Assembly (NCBI RefSeq): GCF_001570805.1
Contig: NZ_BCSJ01000013.1
Location: 248,001-312,000 of the forward strand
Source of the DNA: Brevibacterium epidermidis NBRC 14811
GTDB taxonomy: Bacteria; Actinomycetota; Actinomycetes; Actinomycetales; Brevibacteriaceae
Length of the DNA stretch: 64,000 bases
Reading direction: 5' to 3'
This document shows positions 9,021 through 17,751 of the stretch, piece after piece; the stretch's first letter is position 1; each line of letters opens with the position of its first letter. A program made the translations under genes and the position numbers. Under the pieces are notes generated by a model, which saw nothing but the letters and a program-made list of their open reading frames with translations, had not been told where the DNA came from and searched no databases.

Positions 9021-10334
9021 TCAGTCCTCTTCCTTCGTCCCCGAGCCATCGGCTGCGACGGTCTGCGCTTCGTCTCTGTTGTCCTCGTGGGTGCGGGTGA
9101 CCCGCACGTGGGTGATCCTGTGGCGGCGGCCCTGCCCCTCCATGGCTTCGATCTCGAGGCCTTCGATCTCAGCGTGCGAACCGTCGATGGGCACCCGATC
9201 GATGAGTTTCGAGAGCAGTCCGCCGACGCTGTTGACGTCGTCTTCGTCGATTCTGACATCGAAGTATTCGGCGAAGTCGGAGATCGACATGCGGGTGCTG
9301 ATGATGAACGATCCGTCGTCGGCGGCGACGAGTTCGTCATCGCCGTTGTCGTATTCGTCTTCGATCTCGCCGACGATCTCTTCGACGATGTCCTCGATGG
9401 TCACAAGCCCGGCGGTGCCTCCGTATTCGTCGACGAGGATCGCCAGATGCGTCGAGTCCAGCTGCATCTGCCGCAGCAGATCGTCGGCCGGCTTCGTCTC
9501 CGGGACGAACAGGACGGAACGGGCCAGGTTGCCGACGGGGCGGTCGCCCTCCTCGGGGTGGAGGTAGAGGCGGCGTGCGACGTCCTTGAGGTAAGCAACG
9601 CCGCGGACGTCGTCGAGATCCTCCCCGCAGACGGGGATGCGGGAGAAGCCGGAACGGAAGAACAGGCTCATCGCCTTCTGCAGGCTGACCTCCGCGTCGA
9701 CGGTCACGAGGTCGGTGCGCGGCACCATGACTTCGTTCGCCGAGGTGTCCGAGAGGTTGAACACCGACTGGATCATCTCGCGTTCGCCGTCTTCGATGAT
9801 GTCGGATTCGCTGGCGCGTTCGACGAGGTCGCGCAGCTGCTCGGAGGTCACGAACGGACCATCCTTGTACACCTTGTCCGGCGTGAGCAGATTGCCGAGC
9901 ACGACGAGGATGCGCGTCAGCGGTTTGAGCGCGACGAGCACGATGCGCACGACCCAGCTGAGGTTGAGGCTCACGGCCAGGGAACGGCGTTTGCCGATCG
10001 TGCGCGGGGAGACGCCGGCGATGATGAATACCGCCACCGAGGCGGTGAGCACCGTGAGGAACACCATGAGCGGGCCCACGGAGTAGTAGGAGTCGTAGGC
10101 CAGGGCGATGAAGACCGTGGCGAGTGCTTCGAGGAAGTTGCGGACGAAGATGATGACGTTGATGTTCGTCGGCAGGTCCGCGAGGATCCTCTCCACGCGC
10201 ACTGCCGCCCGCTTGCCGTCCTCCTTCGCCTCCTCGACCGCATGGTGGGAGACGTTGAGCAGCGCGGCATCCACAGCAGAGAGAGTGGCCGCGATGATGA
10301 GGCACAGTGCCGCACCGAGGAAGAACATGAACAC
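9021..10334 (-). CDS. CNNM/CorC-HlyC family membrane protein with CBS pair
   Basis: This 437-residue protein has an N-terminal DUF21/CNNM membrane domain (~1-135, with helices at ~1-22, 60-80, 90-108 and 118-150). A CBS-domain pair (~195-325) follows, including VMVPRTDLVTVD and DEYGGTAGLVTIEDIVEEIVG, then a CorC_HlyC domain (~345-420). Family members bind Mg-ATP and are linked to Mg/Co transport or membrane integrity. It may start at GTG 10334 or at ATG 10328 two codons later. It lies 2 bases after ybeY and 1 base before era, as in mycobacteria. Confidence 0.88.
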   Translation of the reverse strand: MFMFFLGAALCLIIAATLSAVDAALLNVSHHAVEEAKEDGKRAAVRVERILADLPTNINVIIFVRNFLEALATVFIALAYDSYYSVGPLMVFLTVLTASVAVFIIAGVSPRTIGKRRSLAVSLNLSWVVRIVLVALKPLTRILVVLGNLLTPDKVYKDGPFVTSEQLRDLVERASESDIIEDGEREMIQSVFNLSDTSANEVMVPRTDLVTVDAEVSLQKAMSLFFRSGFSRIPVCGEDLDDVRGVAYLKDVARRLYLHPEEGDRPVGNLARSVLFVPETKPADDLLRQMQLDSTHLAILVDEYGGTAGLVTIEDIVEEIVGEIEDEYDNGDDELVAADDGSFIISTRMSISDFAEYFDVRIDEDDVNSVGGLLSKLIDRVPIDGSHAEIEGLEIEAMEGQGRRHRITHVRVTRTHEDNRDEAQTVAADGSGTKEED

Positions 10335-10336
10335 GA

Positions 10337-10825
10337 TCAGTCCTCGGTGGGTGTGGGAATGTCGGTGCGACCGTCGTAGCGGGCCGCGAAGAAGGTCAGC
10401 AGCAGGTGCCGTTGGAGGGCGAACATCTCTTCGCGCTCTTCGGGCTCACCGTGGTCGTAGCCGAGCAGGTGGAGGAATCCGTGGACGGTGAGCAGCAGGA
10501 TCTCGTCCATCGTCGAATGGCCGGCCGCTCCGGCCTGGGCTTCGGCGACTTCGGGGCAGATGATGATATCGCCCATCTGGCCTTCGGTCGGGCTGTCCGG
10601 CTCCCCTTGGTGGAGCTGATCCATGGGAAAGGACATGACGTCGGTCGGACCTTCGAGGTCCATCCAGGTGACGTGGAGTTCGGACATGGCCGCTGAATCG
10701 ACCATGGTCACGGCCAGCTCCGCACCGGGGTGCATATGGAGGGCTTCGCCTAAGTATTCGGTCAGGGCCACGACTTCGTCGAGGTCCACCTCGGCGTCGG
10801 TCTCGTTGAGGATCTCAGTGTTCAT
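10337..10825 (-). CDS. ybeY: Endoribonuclease YbeY (rRNA maturation factor)
   Basis: YbeY is a zinc-dependent RNase needed for 16S 3'-end processing and 70S quality control. The 162-residue protein shows the signature HGFLHLLGYDH with ligands H115, H119 and H125, preceded by the acidic MGDIIICPEV strand. The ATG at 10825 overlaps the stop of the PhoH-like gene (ATGA). A slightly longer frame exists upstream but lacks a better start. Confidence 0.95.
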   Translation of the reverse strand: MNTEILNETDAEVDLDEVVALTEYLGEALHMHPGAELAVTMVDSAAMSELHVTWMDLEGPTDVMSFPMDQLHQGEPDSPTEGQMGDIIICPEVAEAQAGAAGHSTMDEILLLTVHGFLHLLGYDHGEPEEREEMFALQRHLLLTFFAARYDGRTDIPTPTED

Positions 10826-11901
10826 TCGGCACTCCCCCACAGGTCGTAGGCTTCGACGATCTTCGTCACCAGCGAATGCCGGACGACGTCCTTGCTGCCC
10901 AGTTCGCAGAACTGCAGGTCATCGATTCCGTCGAGGATGTCGCGGACGACCTTGAGCCCGCTGCGGGTCTTGCCCGGCAGGTCGACCTGGGAGATGTCGC
11001 CCGTGACGACCATGCGCGATCCGAAGCCGAGGCGGGTGAGGAACATCTTCATCTGCTCGGCAGTCGTGTTCTGGGCTTCGTCGAGGATGATGAAGGCATC
11101 GTTGAGGGTCCGCCCGCGCATATACGCCAACGGAGCGACCTCGATCGTGCCGGTCTCGATGAGCAGCGGGATCGACTCGGGGTCGACCATATCGTGAAGC
11201 GCGTCGTACAGCGGGCGCACATACGGGTCGATCTTGTCGTTCAGCGTGCCCGGCAGGTAGCCCAGGGATTCTCCGGCTTCGACGGCCGGCCGGGTGAGGA
11301 TGATCCGCGAGACCTCTTTGTGCTGCAGCGCATTGACGGCCATGGCCATCGCCAGGTACGTCTTGCCGGTTCCGGCCGGGCCGATGCCGAAGGTGATCGT
11401 GTGGTTGCGGATGGCCTTGACGTAGTCGTGCTGGCCCATCGTCTTCGGACGGATCGACTTTCCCCTGGTGGAGAGGATGTTCGTACCCAGCACCGCCGAG
11501 GCGGCCGCTCCTTCGGAGGAGAACGTCGTGACCCGGTCGATCGTCTCTTCGTTGATCCGATGGCCGGCCGTGTGGAGCTTCTTGAGTTCCCCGATGACGC
11601 TGACGAACGATTCAACGCGCTTGGGATCGCCGGTGACCTGGACCTGGTTCGCCCGGACGTGGATGTCGAGGTCGTCGAAGGTCTTCTCCAGAGCGCGCAG
11701 GTTCGACTCTCCGGGGCCGAAGAAGGCGACGAGGTCGATGGAGTCGGGGATGACCAGTCGCACGGTGTCGCGTTCGGCACCGCGCGGGTCCGTCACGGCA
11801 TCGTTGCCTGCGGCACCGTCACCGGCTGCGGCGGTGTCCGAGTCTGTGGGGTTCATGGGGTTCGTGTTCGGTGGGGTGATGTCCAGAATGTTCCTTTGCA
11901 A
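10822..11901 (-). CDS. PhoH-like ATPase
   Basis: This 359-residue P-loop ATPase has Walker A GPAGTGKT (174-181) and Walker B IILDEAQN (271-278), after an N-terminal KH-like segment (~48-115). PhoH-like proteins are RNA-associated ATPases and often sit upstream of ybeY, as here, where the genes overlap by four bases. The annotated start is a TTG at 11901; an ATG at 11856 is in frame and drops a poorly conserved tail. No strong ribosome-binding site decides between them. The first 45 residues are low-complexity, so the later start loses nothing conserved. Confidence 0.9.
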   Translation of the reverse strand: MQRNILDITPPNTNPMNPTDSDTAAAGDGAAGNDAVTDPRGAERDTVRLVIPDSIDLVAFFGPGESNLRALEKTFDDLDIHVRANQVQVTGDPKRVESFVSVIGELKKLHTAGHRINEETIDRVTTFSSEGAAASAVLGTNILSTRGKSIRPKTMGQHDYVKAIRNHTITFGIGPAGTGKTYLAMAMAVNALQHKEVSRIILTRPAVEAGESLGYLPGTLNDKIDPYVRPLYDALHDMVDPESIPLLIETGTIEVAPLAYMRGRTLNDAFIILDEAQNTTAEQMKMFLTRLGFGSRMVVTGDISQVDLPGKTRSGLKVVRDILDGIDDLQFCELGSKDVVRHSLVTKIVEAYDLWGSAE

Positions 11902-11956
11902 GTGAGCGCACCGTCTCCGGCAGCGCCTGAGTGTGCTTCCATCCTAGTCCGATGCC

Positions 11957-12718
11957 TCACCAACGGCCCAATGAATTCTGGGCCATGACGAGGCCTGCCG
12001 ATCCGGCCGATGACGAGCGCAGGATCGTCGGTCCCAGCAGCACGGGAGTCGCCCCGCGGCCGGTCAGCGCGTCGAGTTCGCCGTCGCTGATGCCGCCTTC
12101 GGGTCCGACGACGAAGACGATGCGTTCCGGAAGCCGCGAGGATCCGTCCGCGGTCAGGTCGGCCAGTGCTTCGGAAAGTCTGCGCTCGGCGGTCTCGTGG
12201 AGGACGAAGACCGCATCCGTCTCGTCGAATGATTTGGCTAAAGCAACCCCGCGGACGAGTTCATGCAGCACCGGAACCCGTGAGCGCCGGGCTTGGAGGG
12301 AGGCCGCACCGAGGAGGTTCTCCCATTTCGCAGCCATCTTCTCCCGCTTCTTCGCCGGCCAGTCGGCGATCGAGCGTTCGGCGGCCCAGGGAATGACTTC
12401 GTCGACGCCGATCTCCGTGGCCGTTTCGATGGCCTGCAGGTCCCGGTCGCCCTTGGCAAGGGCTTGGACGAGCACAAGGCGTGGGCCTGTGTGCTCCTCG
12501 TTCGTCACCGCAGTGACGTCGATCGTCAGTTCGGTCGCCGAGGCGGCCGTGACGGTTCCGCGCACACGCGTGCCGTCGCCGTCGACGATCTCGATCTCCT
12601 CACCGGGCCCGATCCGACGCACCCGCACCGCGTGCCCGGCCACGTCCTCACCGAGGGTGAGGGCGGACCCGACGACCGCCTCGGCGGCGGTGGCGGAGCG
12701 GAAGACGGGAAGACTCAC
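11957..12718 (-). CDS. rsmE: 16S rRNA (uracil-1498-N3)-methyltransferase
   Basis: RsmE methylates U1498 of 16S rRNA in the 30S particle. The 253-residue protein has an N-terminal PUA-like domain (~1-75) and a SPOUT fold with VVGPEGGIS (~207-215) and [12 protein letters not shown] (~231-242), which form the SAM-binding knot. Most homologues have R-T-E-T in the last motif, so the S-S-S here is a mild deviation. The GTG start overlaps the dnaJ stop (GTGA), so translation is coupled to the heat-shock gene. Confidence 0.92.
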   Translation of the reverse strand: MSLPVFRSATAAEAVVGSALTLGEDVAGHAVRVRRIGPGEEIEIVDGDGTRVRGTVTAASATELTIDVTAVTNEEHTGPRLVLVQALAKGDRDLQAIETATEIGVDEVIPWAAERSIADWPAKKREKMAAKWENLLGAASLQARRSRVPVLHELVRGVALAKSFDETDAVFVLHETAERRLSEALADLTADGSSRLPERIVFVVGPEGGISDGELDALTGRGATPVLLGPTILRSSSAGSAGLVMAQNSLGRW

Positions 12719-13830
12719 CGACCGGCGAACCTCTCACGCATGCGGGAGAACATTCCGCGGTTCTCGGTCGAGATCTGGGCGCGCGGTGTCTCTTCTCCGC
12801 GCAGTTCGGCGAGCTTCTCGAGCAGTTCGCGCTGCTCGTCGTCGAGTTTGTCCGGGGTGAGGACGTCGACGGTGATGAGCAGGTCGCCGCGGGTCTCCGA
12901 GCGCAGGCGGGTGGCGCCGAGTCCGGAGAGCTTGACCACGGTGCCGGACTGGGTGCCGGCGGCGATGTTGAGGTCCTGGGTGCCGTCGAAGGTCTCGAAC
13001 GGGATAGTCGCGCCCAGGGTTGCGGCGGTCATCGGCACGGAGACCGCTGCTCGGAGGTTGTCGCCGTCGCGCTGGAAGACTTCGTGGCGGGCGACCATGA
13101 CCTCGACGAAGAGGTCACCGGCGGGTCCGCCACCGGGGCCGACCTCACCCTGGCTGCTCAGCTGGATGCGAGTGCCGTCGGAGACACCGGCGGGGATGCG
13201 GATCTTCATGGTCCGCTGTTTGCGCACGCGTCCGTCGCCCTGGCAGTTGAGGCAGGGGTTCGGGATGACGGTGCCGAAGCCGTGGCAGGAGTTGCAGGTC
13301 TGGTTCGTGACCATCTGGCCCAGCAGGGTCCGTGTCATGCGCTGGACGCTGCCGGCTCCGTGGCACAGCGAGCAGGTCTCGATCTTGGTGCCCTCCTGCG
13401 TACCTGCACCGGAGCAGGTGTCGCAGACGACCGCCGTGGTCACGTCGAGGTCGACGGTGCCGCCGAAGGCAGCGGTCTTCAGGTCGATGTTGACGCCGAC
13501 GAGGGCGTCCTTGCCGCGCTGTGTGCGCGGGATCGGGCCGCCGGCCTGGCCGCCGCCACCGCCGAAGAAGGTCTCGAAGATGTCGCCGAATCCGCCGAAG
13601 CCGCCGCCGGCCGGGAAGCCCTGGCCGTTCTCGCCGCCGCCCATGTCGTAGTTGCGGCGTTTCTCCGGATCGGAGAGCACATCGTAGGCCAGTGAGATGG
13701 CTTTGAATTCGTCTTCGTGACCGGGATTGACGTCCGGGTGGTACTTGCGTGCCAGCTTCCGGTACGACGACTTGATCTCAGCCGCGGAAGCATCTTTGGA
13801 CACTCCGAGTGTTTCATAGTGATCGGCCAC
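12715..13830 (-). CDS. dnaJ: Chaperone DnaJ (DnaJ2 type)
   Basis: This 371-residue Hsp40 has a J-domain (1-~63) with HPD at 31-33, a G/F-rich linker (~64-98) and a zinc domain of four CxxC pairs starting at C136, C153, C179 and C193. A C-terminal substrate-binding region follows. It stimulates DnaK ATPase. This is the actinobacterial second dnaJ, next to hrcA rather than dnaK. It lies 126 bases after hrcA and is probably governed by the CIRCE site upstream of hrcA. Confidence 0.95.
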   Translation of the reverse strand: MADHYETLGVSKDASAAEIKSSYRKLARKYHPDVNPGHEDEFKAISLAYDVLSDPEKRRNYDMGGGENGQGFPAGGGFGGFGDIFETFFGGGGGQAGGPIPRTQRGKDALVGVNIDLKTAAFGGTVDLDVTTAVVCDTCSGAGTQEGTKIETCSLCHGAGSVQRMTRTLLGQMVTNQTCNSCHGFGTVIPNPCLNCQGDGRVRKQRTMKIRIPAGVSDGTRIQLSSQGEVGPGGGPAGDLFVEVMVARHEVFQRDGDNLRAAVSVPMTAATLGATIPFETFDGTQDLNIAAGTQSGTVVKLSGLGATRLRSETRGDLLITVDVLTPDKLDDEQRELLEKLAELRGEETPRAQISTENRGMFSRMRERFAGR

Positions 13831-13956
13831 AGAAACTTCTCTCTCCCTGACGTAGTGGTCTTCTCTGTTCGTGGTGGTAGCTGCGCTGCTGCGCGGTGTT
13901 CACCGGTGGTGCAGTGTCCGGTTGCGGGTGGCCCCGGTCGTCTTCACTGAGCCGCC

Positions 13957-14997
13957 CTACCCTCGGTCGAGGATCGAGGACACGTATTTGGCGACGGCGC
14001 GGACTGCCGAAATCGTCGTCGGATAGTCCATGCGGGTCGGGCCGAGCACTGCCAGTCTGGCCGACGAACCCGTGTCATGACCATATTCGGCGGCGACGAC
14101 GGAAGTCGAACTGAATGATTCGTGAGTATTCTCACGCCCGATGCGCACGCTGATCCCCTCATGGTCTTCGGCCATCGAGGTGAGCAGCTTGAGCAGAACC
14201 ACCTGTTCCTCGAAGGCTTCGAGGATCGGGGCCATCTTCTCTCCGAATTCGCTGCCGGAGCGGGCGAGGTTCGCGGTCCCGGCCATGATGATGCGCTCTT
14301 CGCGTGTGGCGGCGACGAGGTCGACGACGGCGGCTCTCACCTGTGTCAGACCGGAGTCGTCACGCACCGCCGGCTCGCTGGGTTCGGTGGCGGCCGCCTC
14401 GGTGGTGGGACTCGATCCGAAGATCTGTGCGAGGGTGCGCCCTGCGAATTCGGCGTTGATCTGGTCGCGCAGTCCGCGGACGGAGTCCTCGTCGAGCGGG
14501 GTCGGGGTGATGACGGACTTCTGTTCGACCTGACCGGCGTCTGTGATGAGGACGACGAGGATCCGGCCGGGGCCGAGGCCGACAACCTCGATGTGTTTGA
14601 TGCGCGCTCGGGACACCGTCGGGTACTGGATGAGTGCGACCTGCCGGGTGAGGCCGGAGAGGACGCGGACGGTGCGGTCGAGCATCTCGTCGAGTTCGAC
14701 GCCGCCGTCGATGAGTTGGAAGATCGCGCGTCGCTCGGCGGTGGTCAGCGGTTTGAACTCGTCGATGCGGTCGACGAACATCCGGTAGCCGAGGTCGGTG
14801 GGGATCCGGCCGGCCGAGGTGTGGGGTTGGGCGATGTAGCCCTCTTGTTCCAGCTGGGCCATATCGTTGCGGATCGTGGCCGGAGAGACTCCGAGGGTGT
14901 GGCGCTGGACGATCGCCTTCGATCCCACGGGTTCGTTGGTGGCGACGAAGTCCTCGACGATGGCGCGCAGCACCTGTGCTCGTCTGCTGTCGTTCAT
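13957..14997 (-). CDS. hrcA: Heat-inducible repressor HrcA
   Basis: HrcA represses class I heat-shock genes by binding CIRCE with help from GroEL. The 346-residue protein has an N-terminal winged helix (~1-72, including SPATIRNDMAQLEQEGYI) and the GAF-like and dimerisation region behind it. Length is typical. A CIRCE inverted repeat lies ~70 bases upstream, so the gene should be autoregulated together with dnaJ. Confidence 0.95.
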   Translation of the reverse strand: MNDSRRAQVLRAIVEDFVATNEPVGSKAIVQRHTLGVSPATIRNDMAQLEQEGYIAQPHTSAGRIPTDLGYRMFVDRIDEFKPLTTAERRAIFQLIDGGVELDEMLDRTVRVLSGLTRQVALIQYPTVSRARIKHIEVVGLGPGRILVVLITDAGQVEQKSVITPTPLDEDSVRGLRDQINAEFAGRTLAQIFGSSPTTEAAATEPSEPAVRDDSGLTQVRAAVVDLVAATREERIIMAGTANLARSGSEFGEKMAPILEAFEEQVVLLKLLTSMAEDHEGISVRIGRENTHESFSSTSVVAAEYGHDTGSSARLAVLGPTRMDYPTTISAVRAVAKYVSSILDRG

Positions 14998-15067
14998 CGC
15001 GGGTCTCCTCTCCGTCTGCCGGGGCCGGTCCGTCTCGCTGGTCCGGCCGTGGTCACCGTGCCTGCGT

Positions 15068-15094
15068 TTGGCACTCTTTGAGTCTGAGTGCCAA
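15068..15094. promoter_or_regulatory. CIRCE operator upstream of hrcA
   Basis: TTGGCACTC at 15068-15076, a 9-base spacer and GAGTGCCAA at 15086-15094 form a perfect 9-9-9 inverted repeat. The consensus is TTAGCACTC-N9-GAGTGCTAA, so each arm differs at one symmetric base. It sits between hrcA and the divergent gene at 15184. Confidence 0.93.
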
Positions 15095-15169
15095 TTCTAC
15101 GCTTCTCGATCCCGGAATTCATTTCTGGGGTGGTCTGCGGGTCTGCGCGTTTGTGGGTCAGTCCTTGAT

Positions 15170-15175
15170 TATGGT
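15170..15175 (+). promoter_or_regulatory. -10 box TATGGT for the DUF3097 gene (leaderless)
   Basis: TATGGT ends 8 bases before GTG 15184. The alternative GTG at 15178 is only 2 bases away, too close for a transcription start, so this box favours 15184. Confidence 0.5.
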
Positions 15176-15183
15176 GGGTGCCC

Positions 15184-16041
15184 GTGAATGCTTTTGATCG
15201 TTATGGCCCCGATGTGCTCTCCGGTTCCTCACCGTCGTCGCACCGTCCGAAGAAGTCCCGCCAGGTCGAGCTCGGCCTGGGCATGGTTCTCGAGGATGCG
15301 ATGAGCGGCTATGTCGGTGCCGTCGTCGGCGCGGAGAAGACCACGGCCGGTGTCGTCGTCAAGCTCGAGGACCGCGTCGGCAAGGTGCGCGTCTTTCCAC
15401 TGGGGCCGGGTTTCCTCCTCGAGGGACAGCCCGTCGATGTGCAGCTGCCGAAGAAGAAGCCTCAGCAGCCCGGACGGACGGCTTCGGGCTCTCGCGCCGT
15501 GGTCGGTGCGAAAGCCCGGGTGGCGCGCGGGTCGCGGATCTGGGTCGAGGGCAAACACGATGCCGAACTCGTCGAGAAGATCTGGGGCGATGATCTGCGC
15601 ATCGAAGGCGTCGTCGTCGAACCCCTGGGCGGTCTCGATGATGTCGCCGACAAGCTCGAGGCCTTCGGTCCGGATCGGGAGCATCGAGTCGGTGTCCTCG
15701 CCGACCATCTGGTGAATGGGACGAAGGAATCGAAGATCGCCGAGGCGGTCCGCGCCGATCCGCGCTACCGCGACGTTGTCCACATCATCGGTCACCCCTA
15801 CGTCGATATCTGGCAGGCCGTGAAACCCCACGTCGTCGGCATCCGCGAGTGGCCGGTCGTCCCCCGCGGTGAGGACTGGAAGACGGGAATCCTCCGTCGC
15901 ATCGGGTGGCCGCATGCCGACCATCGGGATGTCGCTCGCGGGTGGGTGCGCATCCTCGGGAAGGTCAGCACCATCGCCGATGTCGAACCGACGCTGTCGG
16001 GTCGGGTCGAGGAGCTCATCGACTTCGTCACCGTCGGCTGA
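15184..16041 (+). CDS. DUF3097 family protein with possible Toprim-like core
   Basis: The protein of 285 residues (287 if GTG 15178 is used) fits the actinobacterial DUF3097 family, recognised by DRYGPDVL at the N-terminus. An SH3/S1-like beta region spans ~30-90. Two motifs suggest a Toprim-type fold: IWVEGKHDAELVEKIWG (~118-134), with the acidic residue and Gly of Toprim motif 1, and GVLADHLVNGTKES (~178-191), an acid-rich motif 2 candidate. This would hint at nucleic-acid work, but no activity is known to me for the family. It is divergent from hrcA, with CIRCE in between. Confidence 0.78.
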   Translation: MNAFDRYGPDVLSGSSPSSHRPKKSRQVELGLGMVLEDAMSGYVGAVVGAEKTTAGVVVKLEDRVGKVRVFPLGPGFLLEGQPVDVQLPKKKPQQPGRTASGSRAVVGAKARVARGSRIWVEGKHDAELVEKIWGDDLRIEGVVVEPLGGLDDVADKLEAFGPDREHRVGVLADHLVNGTKESKIAEAVRADPRYRDVVHIIGHPYVDIWQAVKPHVVGIREWPVVPRGEDWKTGILRRIGWPHADHRDVARGWVRILGKVSTIADVEPTLSGRVEELIDFVTVG

Positions 16042-16130
16042 GGTCCTCCGATGGATATGAGCGGCCCGCGTGTGCCGAAACTGTCACAGGAGTGAGGCTT
16101 TCCCGACATCGCCGGGACACGTCGCTCGGC

Positions 16131-16136
16131 TAGGGT
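16131..16136 (+). promoter_or_regulatory. -10 box TAGGGT for the first DUF4870 gene
   Basis: TAGGGT lies 29 bases before the ATG at 16166, leaving a short leader with the ribosome-binding site GAAAGGA (16154-16160). Confidence 0.5.
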
Positions 16137-16165
16137 GAATGGCAAGAGTATTCGAAAGGATCCCC

Positions 16166-16864
16166 ATGTCGTTCAACCCCGAACAGCCCGGCAGTCGACC
16201 GATGCCGCCGAACTATTCTCAGGCCTCCGGCTCGCAACAGCCCTACGCGCCACAGAATCAGCAGTACTCTCAGCCGCAGACGCATACCGGTCAGCCCGGG
16301 TACGGTGCCCAGCCGGGGTACGGCTCTCAGCAGGCCTATGGCGCCCAGCCGAACTCCGGTTACGGCGGGCAGCCCGGCTTTGGTGGTCAGCCGGGATTTG
16401 GCGGTCAGCCAGGTTTCGGTATGCCGCAGATGCACAACCCTGCGATGTTCGACTCCCAGTCCCTGCCCGAGCACGCCTACGGACCCGGCTCCGAGCAGTT
16501 CTGGATGGCGCACGAACCAGACCGGACCACGGCCCTGTGGACCCACCTCGGCGCGATCATCTTCGGCTTCATGCCTCTCATCATGTTCCTTGTGAAGAAG
16601 GACGAGTCGCCCTTCGTCCGCGAGCATTCCCGTCAGGGGCTCAATGCGATGATCACGAACACGATCGTCACGTTTGCGGCCTTCTTCGTCTTCGGCATCC
16701 TCGGTTTCATGCTGGCATTGGTGACCTTCGGCCTCGGCATGTTCCTCATGTATGCCGCTCTGATCGTCCCGCTCGTCTACGTCGTCATCTACATCATCGC
16801 GGCCGTCGCAGCCAACAGGGGCGAGGGCTACAAATTCCCGCTCACCATCAACTTCGTGAAGTGA
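16166..16864 (+). CDS. DUF4870 membrane protein with G/Y/Q-rich low-complexity tail (first of tandem pair)
   Basis: The 232-residue protein has a disordered N-terminal ~110 residues of repeats such as QPGYGAQ, GYGSQQ and QPGFGG. The DUF4870 (Tic20-like) domain follows: T-A-L-W-T-H-L-G, an amphipathic VKKDESPFVREHSRQ and three membrane segments. The ATG at 16166 is preceded by GAAAGGA. The next gene is a close paralogue, so the pair arose by tandem duplication. Role unknown; DUF4870 proteins are small inner-membrane proteins. Confidence 0.82.
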   Translation: MSFNPEQPGSRPMPPNYSQASGSQQPYAPQNQQYSQPQTHTGQPGYGAQPGYGSQQAYGAQPNSGYGGQPGFGGQPGFGGQPGFGMPQMHNPAMFDSQSLPEHAYGPGSEQFWMAHEPDRTTALWTHLGAIIFGFMPLIMFLVKKDESPFVREHSRQGLNAMITNTIVTFAAFFVFGILGFMLALVTFGLGMFLMYAALIVPLVYVVIYIIAAVAANRGEGYKFPLTINFVK

Positions 16865-16895
16865 ACTTTCCCCGTCACCCCCGCGCACTCTGAGT

Positions 16896-16901
16896 TAGTG
16901 T
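16896..16901 (+). promoter_or_regulatory. -10 box TAGTGT for the second DUF4870 gene
   Basis: TAGTGT lies 30 bases before the ATG at 16932 with an AAGGGA ribosome-binding site between. The second copy can therefore be transcribed on its own. Confidence 0.5.
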
Positions 16902-16931
16902 GGAGTGATCGCAAACTCTGAAGGGACTCTC

Positions 16932-17705
16932 ATGTCGGACAACCCGCAGCAGCCGAACAACGGACAGTCGCAGCCGATGCCCCCGAACTATTCACCGCAG
17001 TCGGGCTCACAGCAGCCGTACACTCAGCAGCCTCCGCAGGGTTCACAGCCCCAGCAGGGCAGCCAGCCCCAGTACGGCTCTCAGCCGCAGAACCCTCAGC
17101 AGGGTTCGCAGCCGGGATACGGCTCTCAGCAACAGCCCGGCTATGGTTCGCAGCAGCAGAATCCAGCCTACGGGTCTCAACAGCAGAACCCTCAGCATGG
17201 TTCCCAGCCCGGACATGGCTCGCAGCAGGCCTATGGAAGTCAGCCCGGTTATGGTTCTCAGCAGCCTTACGGCGGTCCGCAGGGATATGGAATGAATTCG
17301 TCCGGTAATCCCGGATCATTCAATTCCCAGGCACTGCCTCCTCAGGCTTATGGTCCCGGTTCGGCCGGGTTCTGGCAGCCGTCGCCGTCAGATCGCTCCA
17401 CTTCGACGTGGACACAGGTCGGTGCGATCTTCACCGCGTGGATCGTTCCGCTCATCATCTTCCTTGTGAAGAAGGATGAGTCGCCCTTCGTCCGCGAACA
17501 GGCTCGTCAGTCGCTGAACTTCCAGCTCACCCTCATCATCGCCTATATCGTCGCCGACATCCTCGCTCTCATCACCTTCGGCATCGGCGGCATCCTCTTC
17601 TTGGTCATCTGGGTCGTTGCTCTCGTGTTCATGATCATGGCCGCAGTCGCTGCCAATAAGGGCGAGGTGTACAAGGTTCCCATGAGCATCCAGTTCATCA
17701 AGTGA
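16932..17705 (+). CDS. DUF4870 membrane protein with FUS-like S/Y/G/Q repeats (second of tandem pair)
   Basis: The 257-residue paralogue of the preceding gene has a longer tail (~1-135) of GYGSQQ, QPGYGSQ, AYGSQQQ and QNPQ units. The DUF4870 domain begins around T-S-T-W-T-Q-V-G and contains VKKDESPFVREQARQSLNFQ and three membrane helices. The membrane domains of the two copies are closely alike while the tails differ in length and unit. The ATG at 16932 has an upstream AAGGGA; an in-frame extension to 16905 lacks one. Confidence 0.82.
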   Translation: MSDNPQQPNNGQSQPMPPNYSPQSGSQQPYTQQPPQGSQPQQGSQPQYGSQPQNPQQGSQPGYGSQQQPGYGSQQQNPAYGSQQQNPQHGSQPGHGSQQAYGSQPGYGSQQPYGGPQGYGMNSSGNPGSFNSQALPPQAYGPGSAGFWQPSPSDRSTSTWTQVGAIFTAWIVPLIIFLVKKDESPFVREQARQSLNFQLTLIIAYIVADILALITFGIGGILFLVIWVVALVFMIMAAVAANKGEVYKVPMSIQFIK

Positions 17706-17751
17706 TTCGGCAGGAGTGATCTCGGCTGCGGCCGGTGTCACCACCTCAGAA

